In this document: positions 27,360-35,596 of the stretch, in pieces
Position numbering within the stretch: the first letter of the stretch is position 1
How the letters are laid out: each line of letters begins with the position of its first letter
Source: JBOFGK01 sp051649085
GTDB lineage: Bacteria; Bacillota_I; Bacilli_A; UBA3375
Reading direction: 5' to 3'
Assembly (NCBI GenBank): GCA_051649085.1
Contig: JBOFGK010000060.1
Coordinates: 1-64,000 of the forward strand
Length of the DNA stretch: 64,000 nucleotides
Made by a program: the position numbers and the translations under genes
Notes under the pieces: generated by a model
Told to the model about the DNA's origin: nothing
The model's database searches: none
Seen by the model: only the letters and a program-made list of their open reading frames with translations

Positions 27360-28620
27360 AATTAATGAGTTACAAGAAAAAATTGTTAAACATCAGTTTG
27401 CAAATGGGCTAACAGCTTATATCATTACGATGGAGCACTTGACTAAAATGGAAGCAAGTTATCAAGTTAGTTATGGCTCGATTGATCAACAATATGAAGT
27501 AGATGGAACATTATTTGATGATCCAGCAGGAATTGCACACTATTTGGAACATCTAATGTTTGCTCATCCGAATGGTGATTATCTAAATTTTTTTTCCGAA
27601 CTAGGAAGTAGTCCAAATGCGTATACAACATTTGATCATACATGTTATTATGTAACAGCTCCTGATAATTACGGACAAAATTTAAAGCTATTACTTGAAA
27701 TGTGTCAACGATTGGATATTAATGATGAAATTGTCGAAAAAGAACGAGGAATCATTACCGAGGAAATTGAGATGTATAATGCTCGTCCTGCTTTTAAAGT
27801 TCAACATGAAATGTTTGCGCAAACATTAGCGGAAAATAATTATGCAGTTGACATTGCAGGAAGTGTTGATTCAATTAAAGAAATTAATGTTGAAACGCTT
27901 GCGAGAATTTTTGAATTGTTTTACGCACCAAATAATTGTCGATTATTTGTTTGTTCACCACTTGCTGCAGAAGACGTAATTGAGCTAATTGATAGTGCAA
28001 ATCAAATGAAAGCTAGTAATGGACAAATTACGAGAAAAGTGGTCGATTATAAATTGTTTGGTCAAAAAGAAGCAATTGAGCATAAGTTGCCAATTGCCGA
28101 ATTAAATCAGCCGCTTACAATGTTCAGTATAAAAATGAGACGTGCTCAAACTGAGTATGAGAAAATTGCTTATGAAGTATGTGCTGATATTATTCAAAAA
28201 CATTTGTTTAGTGAAATTTCTTTGAACTATAATCAAGCGATTGAGAATGGGCAAATTGATGATTCATTTTCAATTTATAACTATCAAAATGGTGATATAA
28301 ATATTTTTGTTGGTCGAATACTTGGTGACGATGTTACAGCACTAAAGTCCTTTGTCGAGGAACAATTAACAAGTCGTTTGGAACCAACAATTATTAAGGC
28401 GCTTGTTAATGGGAAAATTGGTGAAGAAATTCGTGTTTTTGGGGATGCTGAAAGCTCGATAGATATTATTAGTGATTTACTACTTAGAGGAATAGAAATT
28501 CCAAATTACTATCAGTATTTATATACAACACCAATTGATGAGTTTGTAGAGATATGTACAGAATTACTGGAAAATTATCAATTAACATTTATTACAGCAA
28601 TAGGAGGAACCGATGTCTAA
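27346..28620 (+). CDS. ymfH: M16 family zinc peptidase (YmfH-like)
   Basis: Active partner of the M16 pair. The zinc motif HxxEH appears as HYLEH (residues about 65-69) in AGIAHYLEHLMF, with the distal ligand in VEKERGIITEEIEMY. The SSPNAYTTFDHTCYYVTAP segment is also characteristic. At 424 residues it is standard. It overlaps dfrA by 14 bp and the next gene by 8 bp. The likely role is degradation of small peptides with the YmfF-like protein; the true substrate is unknown. Confidence 0.87.
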   Translation: MTTIEINELQEKIVKHQFANGLTAYIITMEHLTKMEASYQVSYGSIDQQYEVDGTLFDDPAGIAHYLEHLMFAHPNGDYLNFFSELGSSPNAYTTFDHTCYYVTAPDNYGQNLKLLLEMCQRLDINDEIVEKERGIITEEIEMYNARPAFKVQHEMFAQTLAENNYAVDIAGSVDSIKEINVETLARIFELFYAPNNCRLFVCSPLAAEDVIELIDSANQMKASNGQITRKVVDYKLFGQKEAIEHKLPIAELNQPLTMFSIKMRRAQTEYEKIAYEVCADIIQKHLFSEISLNYNQAIENGQIDDSFSIYNYQNGDINIFVGRILGDDVTALKSFVEEQLTSRLEPTIIKALVNGKIGEEIRVFGDAESSIDIISDLLLRGIEIPNYYQYLYTTPIDEFVEICTELLENYQLTFITAIGGTDV

Positions 28621-29194
28621 TATTAAGCTACAAAATCTTTTACTGATTTTACTAACGCTTTTAATTTGGTTTGTTTTAGGAGATAATATAATAAATTATA
28701 AAATTGTCCAAACGGCTAATTTTCAATTGAGTAGTTCAACACTACTGATTATTTTACTACTGACAATTTCACTTTTCTTGAACAAATCTCGACAAATTAT
28801 TTTATTCATTTCGACTAACAATTTAACGACGGAATTACTAAGTACATTTTTCATTGTGACAATAATTCCAATTGTCCAAATTGTAATTTTTCTACATTTT
28901 GGATATTACAGTATTGTACTTGCGATACCGACAATTGTGGCAGAAGTAATTATAATAAATTTGTATTTATTATTGAGATTGATTGTCAAGCAAATTGATA
29001 TTAGAACAAACATTGTCTATATGAAAGGTGTAACTCTTTGGTTAGTATTGAGTTTTCTAGTGCTTTCTAAAGGACTTTTCGAACCGATGGGACTAACGTT
29101 AGATATCTTTTTTCAAGCGGGATACCTCTTGTTCGTACTAAATATAATTGTACGACTTGGTTCACTTGTATACAATGAGATTAAAATTAAATAA
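28613..29194 (+). CDS. Membrane protein in the pgsA position, lacking the CDP-alcohol motif
   Basis: 193 residues with five or six membrane helices. In B. subtilis the gene here is pgsA (phosphatidylglycerophosphate synthase, about 190 residues). Length, topology and some late spacing (PTIVAEVII, then VYMKGVTLWLVLSFLVL) resemble PgsA, but the signature DGxxAR...GxxxDxxxD is absent. It could be a diverged pseudoenzyme of that family or an unrelated protein. It overlaps the M16 gene by 8 bp, so it belongs to the same operon. The family assignment is tentative. Confidence 0.5.
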   Translation: MSNIKLQNLLLILLTLLIWFVLGDNIINYKIVQTANFQLSSSTLLIILLLTISLFLNKSRQIILFISTNNLTTELLSTFFIVTIIPIVQIVIFLHFGYYSIVLAIPTIVAEVIIINLYLLLRLIVKQIDIRTNIVYMKGVTLWLVLSFLVLSKGLFEPMGLTLDIFFQAGYLLFVLNIIVRLGSLVYNEIKIK

Positions 29195-29255
29195 AAGAAT
29201 AAGCAAAAAATAAGTCAAAAAAATATTTTGGGTAATAATATATATAGGAGGAAAA

Positions 29256-30284
29256 ATGGCAAACACAGATAAAGAGAAAATGTTAGAGGCTGCACTGAAA
29301 AACATTAAGAAACAATATGGTGATGAGTCAATCATGATCCTTGGTGATAAACCAATTAAAAAAGTGAAATCAATTAGTTCGGGTTCATTACTTGTAGATA
29401 AAGCGCTGGGAATTGGTGGTTATCCAGTTGGGCGTGTAATTGAAATCTATGGTCCAGAATCGAGTGGTAAAACAACACTTGCACTACATGCAGTAGCAGA
29501 AGTGCAAAAGCAGGGTGGAATAGCTGCTTTTATTGATGCGGAAAATGCACTTGATCCGTATTATGCACGTAATTTAGGTGTTGACATTGAGAGTATGGTA
29601 CTTTCTCAACCGGATAGTGGTGAGCAAGCGCTGGAAATTTGTGATACACTTGTGCGAAGTCGTGCAGTTGATATTATTGTAATTGACTCAGTTGCAGCGT
29701 TAGTGCCACAAGTAGAGCTTGATGGAGAAATGACTGATCAGACAATTGGGGTTCAAGCAAGATTGATGTCAAAAGCACTTCGTAAAATGGCGGGAGTAAT
29801 CAATCAATCAGATGTTATTGTTATCTTCATTAATCAACTTCGTGAAAAAGTTGGAATTATGTTCGGAAGTCCTGAAACGACGACAGGAGGAAGAGCGCTT
29901 AAATTTTATGCTTCAGTTAGAATTGACATTCGAAAATCAGATGCAATTAAAAATGGAACGGAGCTTGTTGGGACAAAATCAAAAGTTAAAATTGTGAAAA
30001 ATAAAGTTGCACCACCATTTAAGATTGCAGAAATTGATATAATATATGGAAAAGGGATTTCTAAAGTTGGAGAAGTGATTGACTTAGGAGTTGAATATGG
30101 TGTAATTGTTAAGTCAGGAGCTTGGTATAGTTATCAAGGTGAAAAGATTGGTCAAGGACGTGAAAATGTGAAAGTGTATTTAGAGGAAAATCCTGAATTA
30201 CATGCAGAGATTGAACGTCTTGTGATTGAGAAAAATAATCAAGAATTAGAACCTGTTGTAGAAAAAACTGAAGAAAAAAAATAA
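29256..30284 (+). CDS. recA: Recombinase A
   Basis: Strand-exchange protein for recombination and SOS signalling. Walker A GPESSGKTT (about residues 66-74), VIVIFINQLREKVGIMFGSP (L2 region) and TTGGRALKFYASVR are all present. The family motif DAEHALDP reads DAENALDP. It is 342 residues with a short acidic tail. AGGAGG precedes ATG 29256. No LexA-type palindrome was seen in the 61-bp upstream gap, so SOS control is not evident here. Confidence 0.96.
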   Translation: MANTDKEKMLEAALKNIKKQYGDESIMILGDKPIKKVKSISSGSLLVDKALGIGGYPVGRVIEIYGPESSGKTTLALHAVAEVQKQGGIAAFIDAENALDPYYARNLGVDIESMVLSQPDSGEQALEICDTLVRSRAVDIIVIDSVAALVPQVELDGEMTDQTIGVQARLMSKALRKMAGVINQSDVIVIFINQLREKVGIMFGSPETTTGGRALKFYASVRIDIRKSDAIKNGTELVGTKSKVKIVKNKVAPPFKIAEIDIIYGKGISKVGEVIDLGVEYGVIVKSGAWYSYQGEKIGQGRENVKVYLEENPELHAEIERLVIEKNNQELEPVVEKTEEKK

Positions 30285-30290
30285 TTGCTT

Positions 30291-30323
30291 AAAAAAAGAG
30301 GACTCGAATAGAGTTCTTTTTTT
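30291..30323 (+). terminator. recA terminator
   Basis: An A-run plus GGACTC pairs with GAGTTC plus a T-run across GAATA, with one bulge or G-T pair. It starts 7 bp after the recA stop and could also act on the opposite strand. Confidence 0.75.
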
Positions 30324-30338
30324 AGGGTCTTTGTCAAC

Positions 30339-30651
30339 TTAGTAGTCAAAATTTATCAATATAGAATCTACACAAAGTTCTTCAAATTGTCCAACTGCTG
30401 TTGGCTTATCTTTAATTAAACCAAACACCACGATGATAAATGGTCTTTTTAAGAACTGCGCTCTTAACTAATAACGTTAATTGTTTAATATTTATTTCAT
30501 CATGATCATTATCACAGCAAACAACAAATACTTCAGAATTGTATTTTTTTAAAACACTTTATCTGCATAGGTATCTTGCAAATCTTTAAATCATCATATC
30601 ATAACAATCCTGAATATTTCTAACATTATCGATGATATAATCTTTTTGCAT
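30339..30651 (-). pseudogene. Decayed gene at the end of the minus-strand PTS operon
   Basis: Reading from ATG 30651, protein-like sequence appears in pieces across at least three frame changes: MQKDYIIDNVRNIQD, KDLQDTYADKV, KKYNSEVFVVCCDNDHDEIN and then LKRPFIIVVFGLIKDKPTAV, ending at TAA 30339. Restoring the shifts gives about 104 residues. It overlaps the SIS gene by 26 bp as operon members do. I do not recognise the family. It would have been the last gene of the mannose-family PTS operon. Confidence 0.5.
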
Positions 30652-31333
30652 ATTTTTCTAATAATTTTTCATTATACTCAGCTCCGCCATCAACATTAGC
30701 GCTCTTAAAGAGTGGTGGATTAAAACCAGCCTCTAACATCAATTGAATTGCCCGTAACATAACTTCATTTAATAATATTGTACCGGTTAAACTTGAAGTG
30801 CCTCCGGTTTTAACATCAAGTCCAGATAAAGCAATCGCAGCATCACCATCACATGAATGATTATCTAAAATAACATCTGCAAATTCATATAATTTTTTAC
30901 CACTACTATGACGGGAAGTCATTTTTTTAGATTCAGTTAAAGCTGTTAAAACAATTATCTTAGCACCACATTTTTTAACATGATCAGCAATTTCAATTGC
31001 TAATGGATTTCGTCCTGAATTAGAAATTAAAACTACAACATCATTTCTTTGAAAATCAGAGATTTTTACAAACTGTTCACCAACACCTTCAACCATTTCA
31101 TAAATTCCTCGAGATGGTTCATCAATAACTTTTGAAGGAATTAATCCACCAGCTCGTCCACATATTTCTATTGCTGCAGCGTATGAGTGTCCACTACCAA
31201 AAGCTTGTAATATTCCACCACTACTTACCTGCTTAGCGATTATTTTTGCAGCTTGATCAATTTTATCTTGCTCTAATTTTACTACCTCCTTCATTTTTGG
31301 CATAATCATATCTACATATAAATTTTTCTTCAT
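30626..31333 (-). CDS. SIS-domain protein (UPF0309-type sugar isomerase-like)
   Basis: A phosphosugar-binding SIS fold. AFGSGHSYAAAIEICGRAGG (about residues 44-63) is the glycine-rich loop, and VVLISNSGRNPLAIEIADHV holds the phosphate-contacting Ser-Asn-Ser-Gly. SSLTGTILLNEVMLRAIQLM is typical of UPF0309 proteins. At about 235 residues it has normal length. GAGGATA places ATG 31333 better than ATG 31336. It follows mannose-family PTS genes, so it probably acts on the phosphorylated product, perhaps an amino sugar. The substrate is unknown. Confidence 0.78.
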   Translation of the reverse strand: MKKNLYVDMIMPKMKEVVKLEQDKIDQAAKIIAKQVSSGGILQAFGSGHSYAAAIEICGRAGGLIPSKVIDEPSRGIYEMVEGVGEQFVKISDFQRNDVVVLISNSGRNPLAIEIADHVKKCGAKIIVLTALTESKKMTSRHSSGKKLYEFADVILDNHSCDGDAAIALSGLDVKTGGTSSLTGTILLNEVMLRAIQLMLEAGFNPPLFKSANVDGGAEYNEKLLEKYAKRLYHR

Positions 31334-31344
31334 CATTATCCTCT

Positions 31345-32166
31345 CTAAACTAGTATTTTAGTAACACTTAATATTATTCCTAATATCATAATCATAAATA
31401 TTAATTTGGTTGAATTCATCCACTTCATTGCTAACAATTTATAACATAACAAAACGATTAACAACGAAACTGAATTCGGTAAAATCATATTTGCCATTTC
31501 CTGTAAGTTAATAGGTACTTCACCAATTACAATTGACTCATTTAAATTAGCTCTAATAATTGTTGGGATTAAACCACCAATCACAACAAGTCCAAGTACA
31601 ATTGCTGCTGCTGTAAATTGGTGTAACCGATCTGAATATTCAGTAATTAACTTTGTTCCACCAAGATAACCAAGGTGAGTACTCTTAATCCGATAAATTA
31701 TAACTGCAAGTAAAACAACCACCCAAATTAAAAGGCCAATAAAGTTTCCTTGTAATCCCATATAAGCAGCAATTGAACCAAAAATAGTTGTAACAATAAC
31801 CCCGAAAATGGTATCACCAATTCCGGCAAACGGGCCCATTAATCCTGTTTTAATCCCATCAATTGCCTCAATGGTATTTTTTTTCCCGACTTCTTCCATT
31901 CCAAGTGTAATTCCGACAATTACATTTCCTGTCATTGGGTTAGTATTAAAAAAATTAAGGTGCATTTGCAAGGAATTTTGTAAGCCTTCTGGATCATCAG
32001 CATAAATTTTTTTTAATGCTGGATAAATACTATATAAATAACCTGGTGCTTGCATTTTTGAATAACTCCATGCCAACTGTGAACCGTATTCCCATCTAAT
32101 TGCAGCCATAGTAAGATCTTTTTTATCTAAAACTTTATTTGGTTCTACTTTATTCATCGTATTCAT
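31345..32166 (-). CDS. PTS mannose/fructose/sorbose family EIID
   Basis: Membrane subunit of a mannose-family PTS permease. LTMAAIRWEYGSQLAWSYSK, GITLGMEEVGKKNTIEAIDG and MGPFAGIGDTIFGVI are characteristic EIID blocks, followed by four or five membrane helices near the C-terminus. GGAGGG supports ATG 32166; an upstream ATG at 32184 would overlap the EIIC gene further. With EIIC, EIIB and EIIA just upstream the permease is complete. Substrate unknown. Confidence 0.88.
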   Translation of the reverse strand: MNTMNKVEPNKVLDKKDLTMAAIRWEYGSQLAWSYSKMQAPGYLYSIYPALKKIYADDPEGLQNSLQMHLNFFNTNPMTGNVIVGITLGMEEVGKKNTIEAIDGIKTGLMGPFAGIGDTIFGVIVTTIFGSIAAYMGLQGNFIGLLIWVVVLLAVIIYRIKSTHLGYLGGTKLITEYSDRLHQFTAAAIVLGLVVIGGLIPTIIRANLNESIVIGEVPINLQEMANMILPNSVSLLIVLLCYKLLAMKWMNSTKLIFMIMILGIILSVTKILV

Positions 32167-32968
32167 AAATACCCTCCACATCATTTGTTAACTCTTGATT
32201 TGAATTATTTGTCTTCATTTCATATTTACTAGTCTGATTATATAAAATTACAGACGCAATTAAACCGCATAAAGCGACCCCAGTAATTGGAACTGATAAA
32301 TACGCCACTAATATAAATCCTAATATTGCAAAATGAAAATACTTTTTAATCGGCATAAATTTTAATAATATTGCAATCCCAACTGCCGGTAATAAGCCAC
32401 CAGCGACGGTTAACCCCGTCATTAACCATTGAATATTAGTATTAATCCATTCAATAAATTGTTCCACGAATTGCTGCCCTAAAACCAAAGCAATAAAGAC
32501 CGGAAGAAAACGAGATAACCCCCAAGTGATAATACCTAAATGATTTTTTTTAATTGCTTGACTAAATTTTTTGTTTGTTATATCACTTTCAATTTTATCA
32601 ATAATAAAAGTATTAGTCCAACGGGCAAGTATATCAAAATTAAGCAATAAAATCCCTACAGGAATTGCAATTGTAATTGCTACTTCTGGCGTTAATGTTC
32701 CATTAGACGTTGCCACTAATGCTGTCGCAATAATTGTTGCTGATGCATAATCAGGTATACTAGCTCCACCGTATGTTCCAATTCCTAAAATCAGTAGTTG
32801 TAATGTTCCTCCAATAAACAAGCCAGTTGTTACGTCACCAACTACTAAACCTGCTAGAAATCCAATTCCTACAATTGTATGAAAACCAAATTGAAATGAA
32901 AGTGAATCTAAAATTGAAATAGCTGCAAGTAATGATAATAAAAAGATTTGTATCCACATTAATTCCAT
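32150..32968 (-). CDS. PTS mannose/fructose/sorbose family EIIC
   Basis: Sugar-translocating membrane subunit with about eight helices. The N-terminus runs WIQIFLLSLLAAISILDSLS, and GFLAGLVVGDVTTGLFIGG and LLILGIGTYGGASIPDYASA are the conserved EIIC loops. AAGGAG is 7 nt before ATG 32968. It overlaps EIIB by 10 bp and EIID by 17 bp, so the permease subunits are translationally coupled. Confidence 0.88.
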   Translation of the reverse strand: MELMWIQIFLLSLLAAISILDSLSFQFGFHTIVGIGFLAGLVVGDVTTGLFIGGTLQLLILGIGTYGGASIPDYASATIIATALVATSNGTLTPEVAITIAIPVGILLLNFDILARWTNTFIIDKIESDITNKKFSQAIKKNHLGIITWGLSRFLPVFIALVLGQQFVEQFIEWINTNIQWLMTGLTVAGGLLPAVGIAILLKFMPIKKYFHFAILGFILVAYLSVPITGVALCGLIASVILYNQTSKYEMKTNNSNQELTNDVEGIYEYDE

Positions 32969-33471
32969 ATGTGCTCCTTACATTTGGCTTTTAATAATTC
33001 CATAAAGTCAATACTTTCATCATTTGGTACCATTTTAGCATCAATTTCAACTGCTAATTTACTCAATTCAATAAATAAATCATATTCTTTTTTATTAACA
33101 TATACAGATTTTTTCAATTGGATTTTATTTAGTCCACTTGAAAGATTTCCTATATTAATTTTCTTTATATACATTGTCATATCAGTTAAAATCATTAATT
33201 GGTGTAAAGTTTCTACAGTGTCTGTAACTATTAAAATTATTTCATTTTGATAACGTTCTTCATCGAATTTTTTCTTTAAACTTGTTGGGGATAAAATTGA
33301 TAACTTAATTCCGGTTGGACATGCCATTTTTAGCATTTCTATTAGCGTTTTATTTTTAATTACATCATTACTAACAACAATAATTCGATTAACTGCTAAA
33401 AAATTCGACCAAAAACTTGCTACTTGGCCATGAATCAATCTTGAATCCAATCGAATATGTTTAACGATCAT
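32959..33471 (-). CDS. PTS mannose/fructose/sorbose family EIIB
   Basis: Cytoplasmic phosphocarrier. The phospho-accepting His lies in RLDSRLIHGQVASFW (His about residue 14), the defining motif of mannose-type EIIB. The remainder (VVSNDVIKN, MKMACPTGIKL-like, LTDMTMYIKKINIGNLSSG) fits the family. At 170 residues it has normal length. It overlaps EIIA by 11 bp upstream and EIIC by 10 bp downstream. Confidence 0.9.
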   Translation of the reverse strand: MIVKHIRLDSRLIHGQVASFWSNFLAVNRIIVVSNDVIKNKTLIEMLKMACPTGIKLSILSPTSLKKKFDEERYQNEIILIVTDTVETLHQLMILTDMTMYIKKINIGNLSSGLNKIQLKKSVYVNKKEYDLFIELSKLAVEIDAKMVPNDESIDFMELLKAKCKEHIWN

Positions 33472-33832
33472 ATTGACCTCCTATTGATTTTTTTCCTTCT
33501 TCTATTATTAAATTCATATCAAATGAATTACTAGTTGCTGCAACAAAAATCATCGGTAAATTAACCCCGCTAACAATCTTTGTGTTTGGAAAATCTTGAA
33601 AATAAATTATTGCTACATTATAAGGTGTTCCGCTAACAATATCCAAAAATACAACTATTTCCGTAGTCCTTTCAAAATTTAAATTATCCAATTTTTTAAT
33701 AAGAGTATTCATATCATCACTTACTTCTAAACCAAGTGCATCAATTTGATGATTTGACATAAAAAAATTATCCATTGTATTTTTAAACTCTTGTGCAATA
33801 TTACCATGACTCATAATTAAAATTCTTTTCAT
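33461..33832 (-). CDS. PTS mannose family EIIA
   Basis: First sugar-specific phosphocarrier; accepts phosphate from HPr. The phospho-His is in LIMSHGNIAQEF (His 9), and VFLDIVSGTPYNVAI supplies the second conserved loop (SGTP). It is 123 residues, a compact single-domain form. AGGAGG precedes ATG 33832. It is the first gene of a minus-strand operon EIIA-EIIB-EIIC-EIID-SIS. Confidence 0.9.
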   Translation of the reverse strand: MKRILIMSHGNIAQEFKNTMDNFFMSNHQIDALGLEVSDDMNTLIKKLDNLNFERTTEIVVFLDIVSGTPYNVAIIYFQDFPNTKIVSGVNLPMIFVAATSNSFDMNLIIEEGKKSIGGQYDR

Positions 33833-33856
33833 ATACCTCCTAGTTTTTATATTTTA

Positions 33857-33865
33857 ATTATAACA
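33857..33865 (-). promoter_or_regulatory. Promoter of the mannose-family PTS operon
   Basis: On the minus strand TGTTATAAT forms an extended -10 (TATAAT at 33862-33857), 25 bp before the EIIA start. A clear -35 is not seen. Confidence 0.5.
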
Positions 33866-33887
33866 TCAATAAAAAGTAAAAGATAAC

Positions 33888-33913
33888 AAAAAAAGTTACT
33901 TTAGTAACTTTTT
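33888..33913 (-). terminator. Terminator overlapping the rpiR stop codon
   Basis: AGTTAC (33894-33899) pairs with GTAACT (33904-33909) and the A and T runs extend the stem. On the minus strand the stop codon of the RpiR gene lies in its loop, so the last codons form part of the hairpin. Confidence 0.75.
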
Positions 33914-34590
33914 TTTAGTTTTATTATAGTTCGATGAATCATTATTGACAAGGGAATCCCAATTTTTATTTGATCATCAAAATTATCGATTGGTGATTTT
34001 ATAACAAAATCACACTCTCTAGCTAAGTCATTATTTTTCGTAACTGTGTATAAAATCGTATAAACATGTTTATATACTGCGCGACTAATCAAAATCATGT
34101 CTTTATCCATTCCGGCATAAGATACAAAGATTAATAAATCAGTTGGTTTTATAATTCTAAACGCATTAGAAACTAACATTTCACAACTTTCATGTAACAT
34201 AATATTAAATCCAAGCAAATCAAGACTAAACGCTAATTCATTGCCTGCTCCTTTGGAAATTCCCTTAGCAATAATATGAATCGTATCGGCTTGTTTAATT
34301 TTTGCTACTGCAACATTTAATGCATAATTCATATCTTCGCTATAAAGATTTATTAATATTTGTTTATAATCATAATTATTTGTATCAAAAAGATGTTCAC
34401 CAATAAAATATTTATATTCTTTAAAACTATGAAAGCCAATCTTTTTAATTAAACGATTAATTGTTGCGGTTGAATACATTGTTTCCGTACATAAATCATA
34501 AATTGTCATTTTAATAAGTTTCGGACCAAGTGTATTAATTTTTTGCAAACATTGTTTTTCTGCTTTTGTTAATTTTGTCTCAAATTCCAT
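33901..34590 (-). CDS. RpiR/MurR family transcriptional regulator
   Basis: An N-terminal HTH of the RpiR type (about residues 1-75, with MTIYDLCTETMYSTATINRL) is joined to a C-terminal SIS sugar-phosphate sensor (about 85-225, IHIIAKGISKGAGNELAF and LLIFVSYAGMDKDMI). The usual SNSGxT loop is altered to VSYAGMD. It lies directly upstream of the PTS operon on the same strand, separated by a terminator and new promoter, and most likely controls it in response to the phosphorylated sugar. Confidence 0.83.
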   Translation of the reverse strand: MEFETKLTKAEKQCLQKINTLGPKLIKMTIYDLCTETMYSTATINRLIKKIGFHSFKEYKYFIGEHLFDTNNYDYKQILINLYSEDMNYALNVAVAKIKQADTIHIIAKGISKGAGNELAFSLDLLGFNIMLHESCEMLVSNAFRIIKPTDLLIFVSYAGMDKDMILISRAVYKHVYTILYTVTKNNDLARECDFVIKSPIDNFDDQIKIGIPLSIMIHRTIIKLKKSY

Positions 34591-34911
34591 ATCTACTCCT
34601 TCAATACAGTTGATATTTCTTATTTGTGTTAATTATTATATAGTTGTTTATGTAACATCACTTGTGTATATTTTTGTCTTTAGTAAACAAATTATATCAT
34701 ATTGGATGTTACTTTTTCTATTTCTGCATACTTAGATGTTATAGTACCTATTTTTCTAGTTCTTTTAATCTCAAGAGTAGTTTTAAACTCTGCAAGATAC
34801 GAATTAAGATAATTTTCCATAAGTATATTTAAAAATCACAATCAGCACATAAAAAATCAATAACTTCTTTATCATATATATTTTATCAGTTTTAATCACC
34901 AAGTCACTCAA
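34591..34911. other. Noncoding AT-rich stretch
   Basis: Follows the rpiR start codon and should hold the minus-strand promoter of that gene. Only a 38-codon minus-strand frame without a convincing ribosome site is present (about 34820 to 34704). I see no RNA gene or repeat. It is probably partly derived from the decayed element next to it. Confidence 0.4.
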
Positions 34912-35230
34912 CATCAGGTTCACTATATGTTTTGTTGTAATAACAATATCGGCAGTCTTTCTATTACTAACTTCATGACCTATACTCTACCAGTTATATA
35001 AACCAATTATGAAACAAACATAATTAGGTCTTCCATTAACCTTACAGTGTGTTAAATCTGGTGTAATAACTTGATTCATTCACCTATTGCTAAATTTACG
35101 ATCTAATAAATTTTCTATTCTATCATTGTTCATACAAATAGAATGCATTTTGTAACATTTTTTAGAGTTTTTTTTTATTGTTAAATAGTTAATCTCGAGA
35201 TATCCTCCATCTGTTACATATATATAATTA
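34912..35230 (-). pseudogene. IS3-family transposase OrfB remnant
   Basis: One reading frame on the minus strand carries recognisable OrfB sequence broken by internal stops: GGYLEINYLTIKKN, MHSICMNNDRIENLLDRKFS, stop, MNQVITPDLTHCKVNGRPNY, VCFIIGLYNW, stop, GHEVSNRKTADIV. The block around PDLTHCKVNG matches the first catalytic Asp region of IS3/IS150 transposases. Both ends are lost and no terminal repeats were identified. Confidence 0.7.
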
Positions 35231-35357
35231 TTTTATTTATTTTTACCGAAAAAGGACAAAGAAACAATTCAAATTCTATATTTTTTATAGTTTTAAAATC
35301 CCTAAAAAACCTTTAAATAAGCTTGTTAGCGAACTAAAATAAAAATTATAGTTTTAT

Positions 35358-35386
35358 TTGACAAACATGAAAAAAAATGATAGAAT
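35358..35386 (+). promoter_or_regulatory. Strong promoter of the giant surface protein gene
   Basis: TTGACA (35358-35363), 17 bp, TAGAAT (35381-35386), with an extended TGA. Transcription would start about 200 nt before the start codon. Confidence 0.7.
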
Positions 35387-35484
35387 AAGAGAGATGTTTA
35401 TTATTTTTGTAAACAACTCGTGAAGAATAAGTGGGAAATAAATGGGAAAAATAGGATTGAGGAAACATAAAGTGTATAAATTGC

Positions 35485-35571
35485 TAATGGTACGCCATTA
35501 ACGTCTTTTTTATATGCTGCTCATCCAAAAACTTTGAACAAAAAAGGATATGTTTAAAGTCTTTTTATTTT
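35485..35571 (+). other. Structured 5' leader with two terminator-like hairpins
   Basis: Hairpin A: TAATGG-tacg-CCATTA (35485-35500), with a T-run beginning 5 nt later. Hairpin B: ACTTTGAAC (35531-35539) pairs with GTTTAAAGT (35552-35560) with one G-T, followed directly by CTTTTTATTTT. Both precede the CGGAGG ribosome site. They may attenuate or stabilise the long surface-protein transcript. I recognise no riboswitch class. Confidence 0.4.
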
Positions 35572-35596
35572 ATAGAAAAATGAACCGGAGGATTCA

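Noticed and set aside
29195..29255. SOS (LexA) box upstream of recA
   Set aside because: No GAAC-N4-GTTC palindrome is present in the gap.
34704..34820. Minus-strand frame of 38 codons
   Set aside because: No ribosome site and no recognisable sequence; next to decayed transposase DNA.
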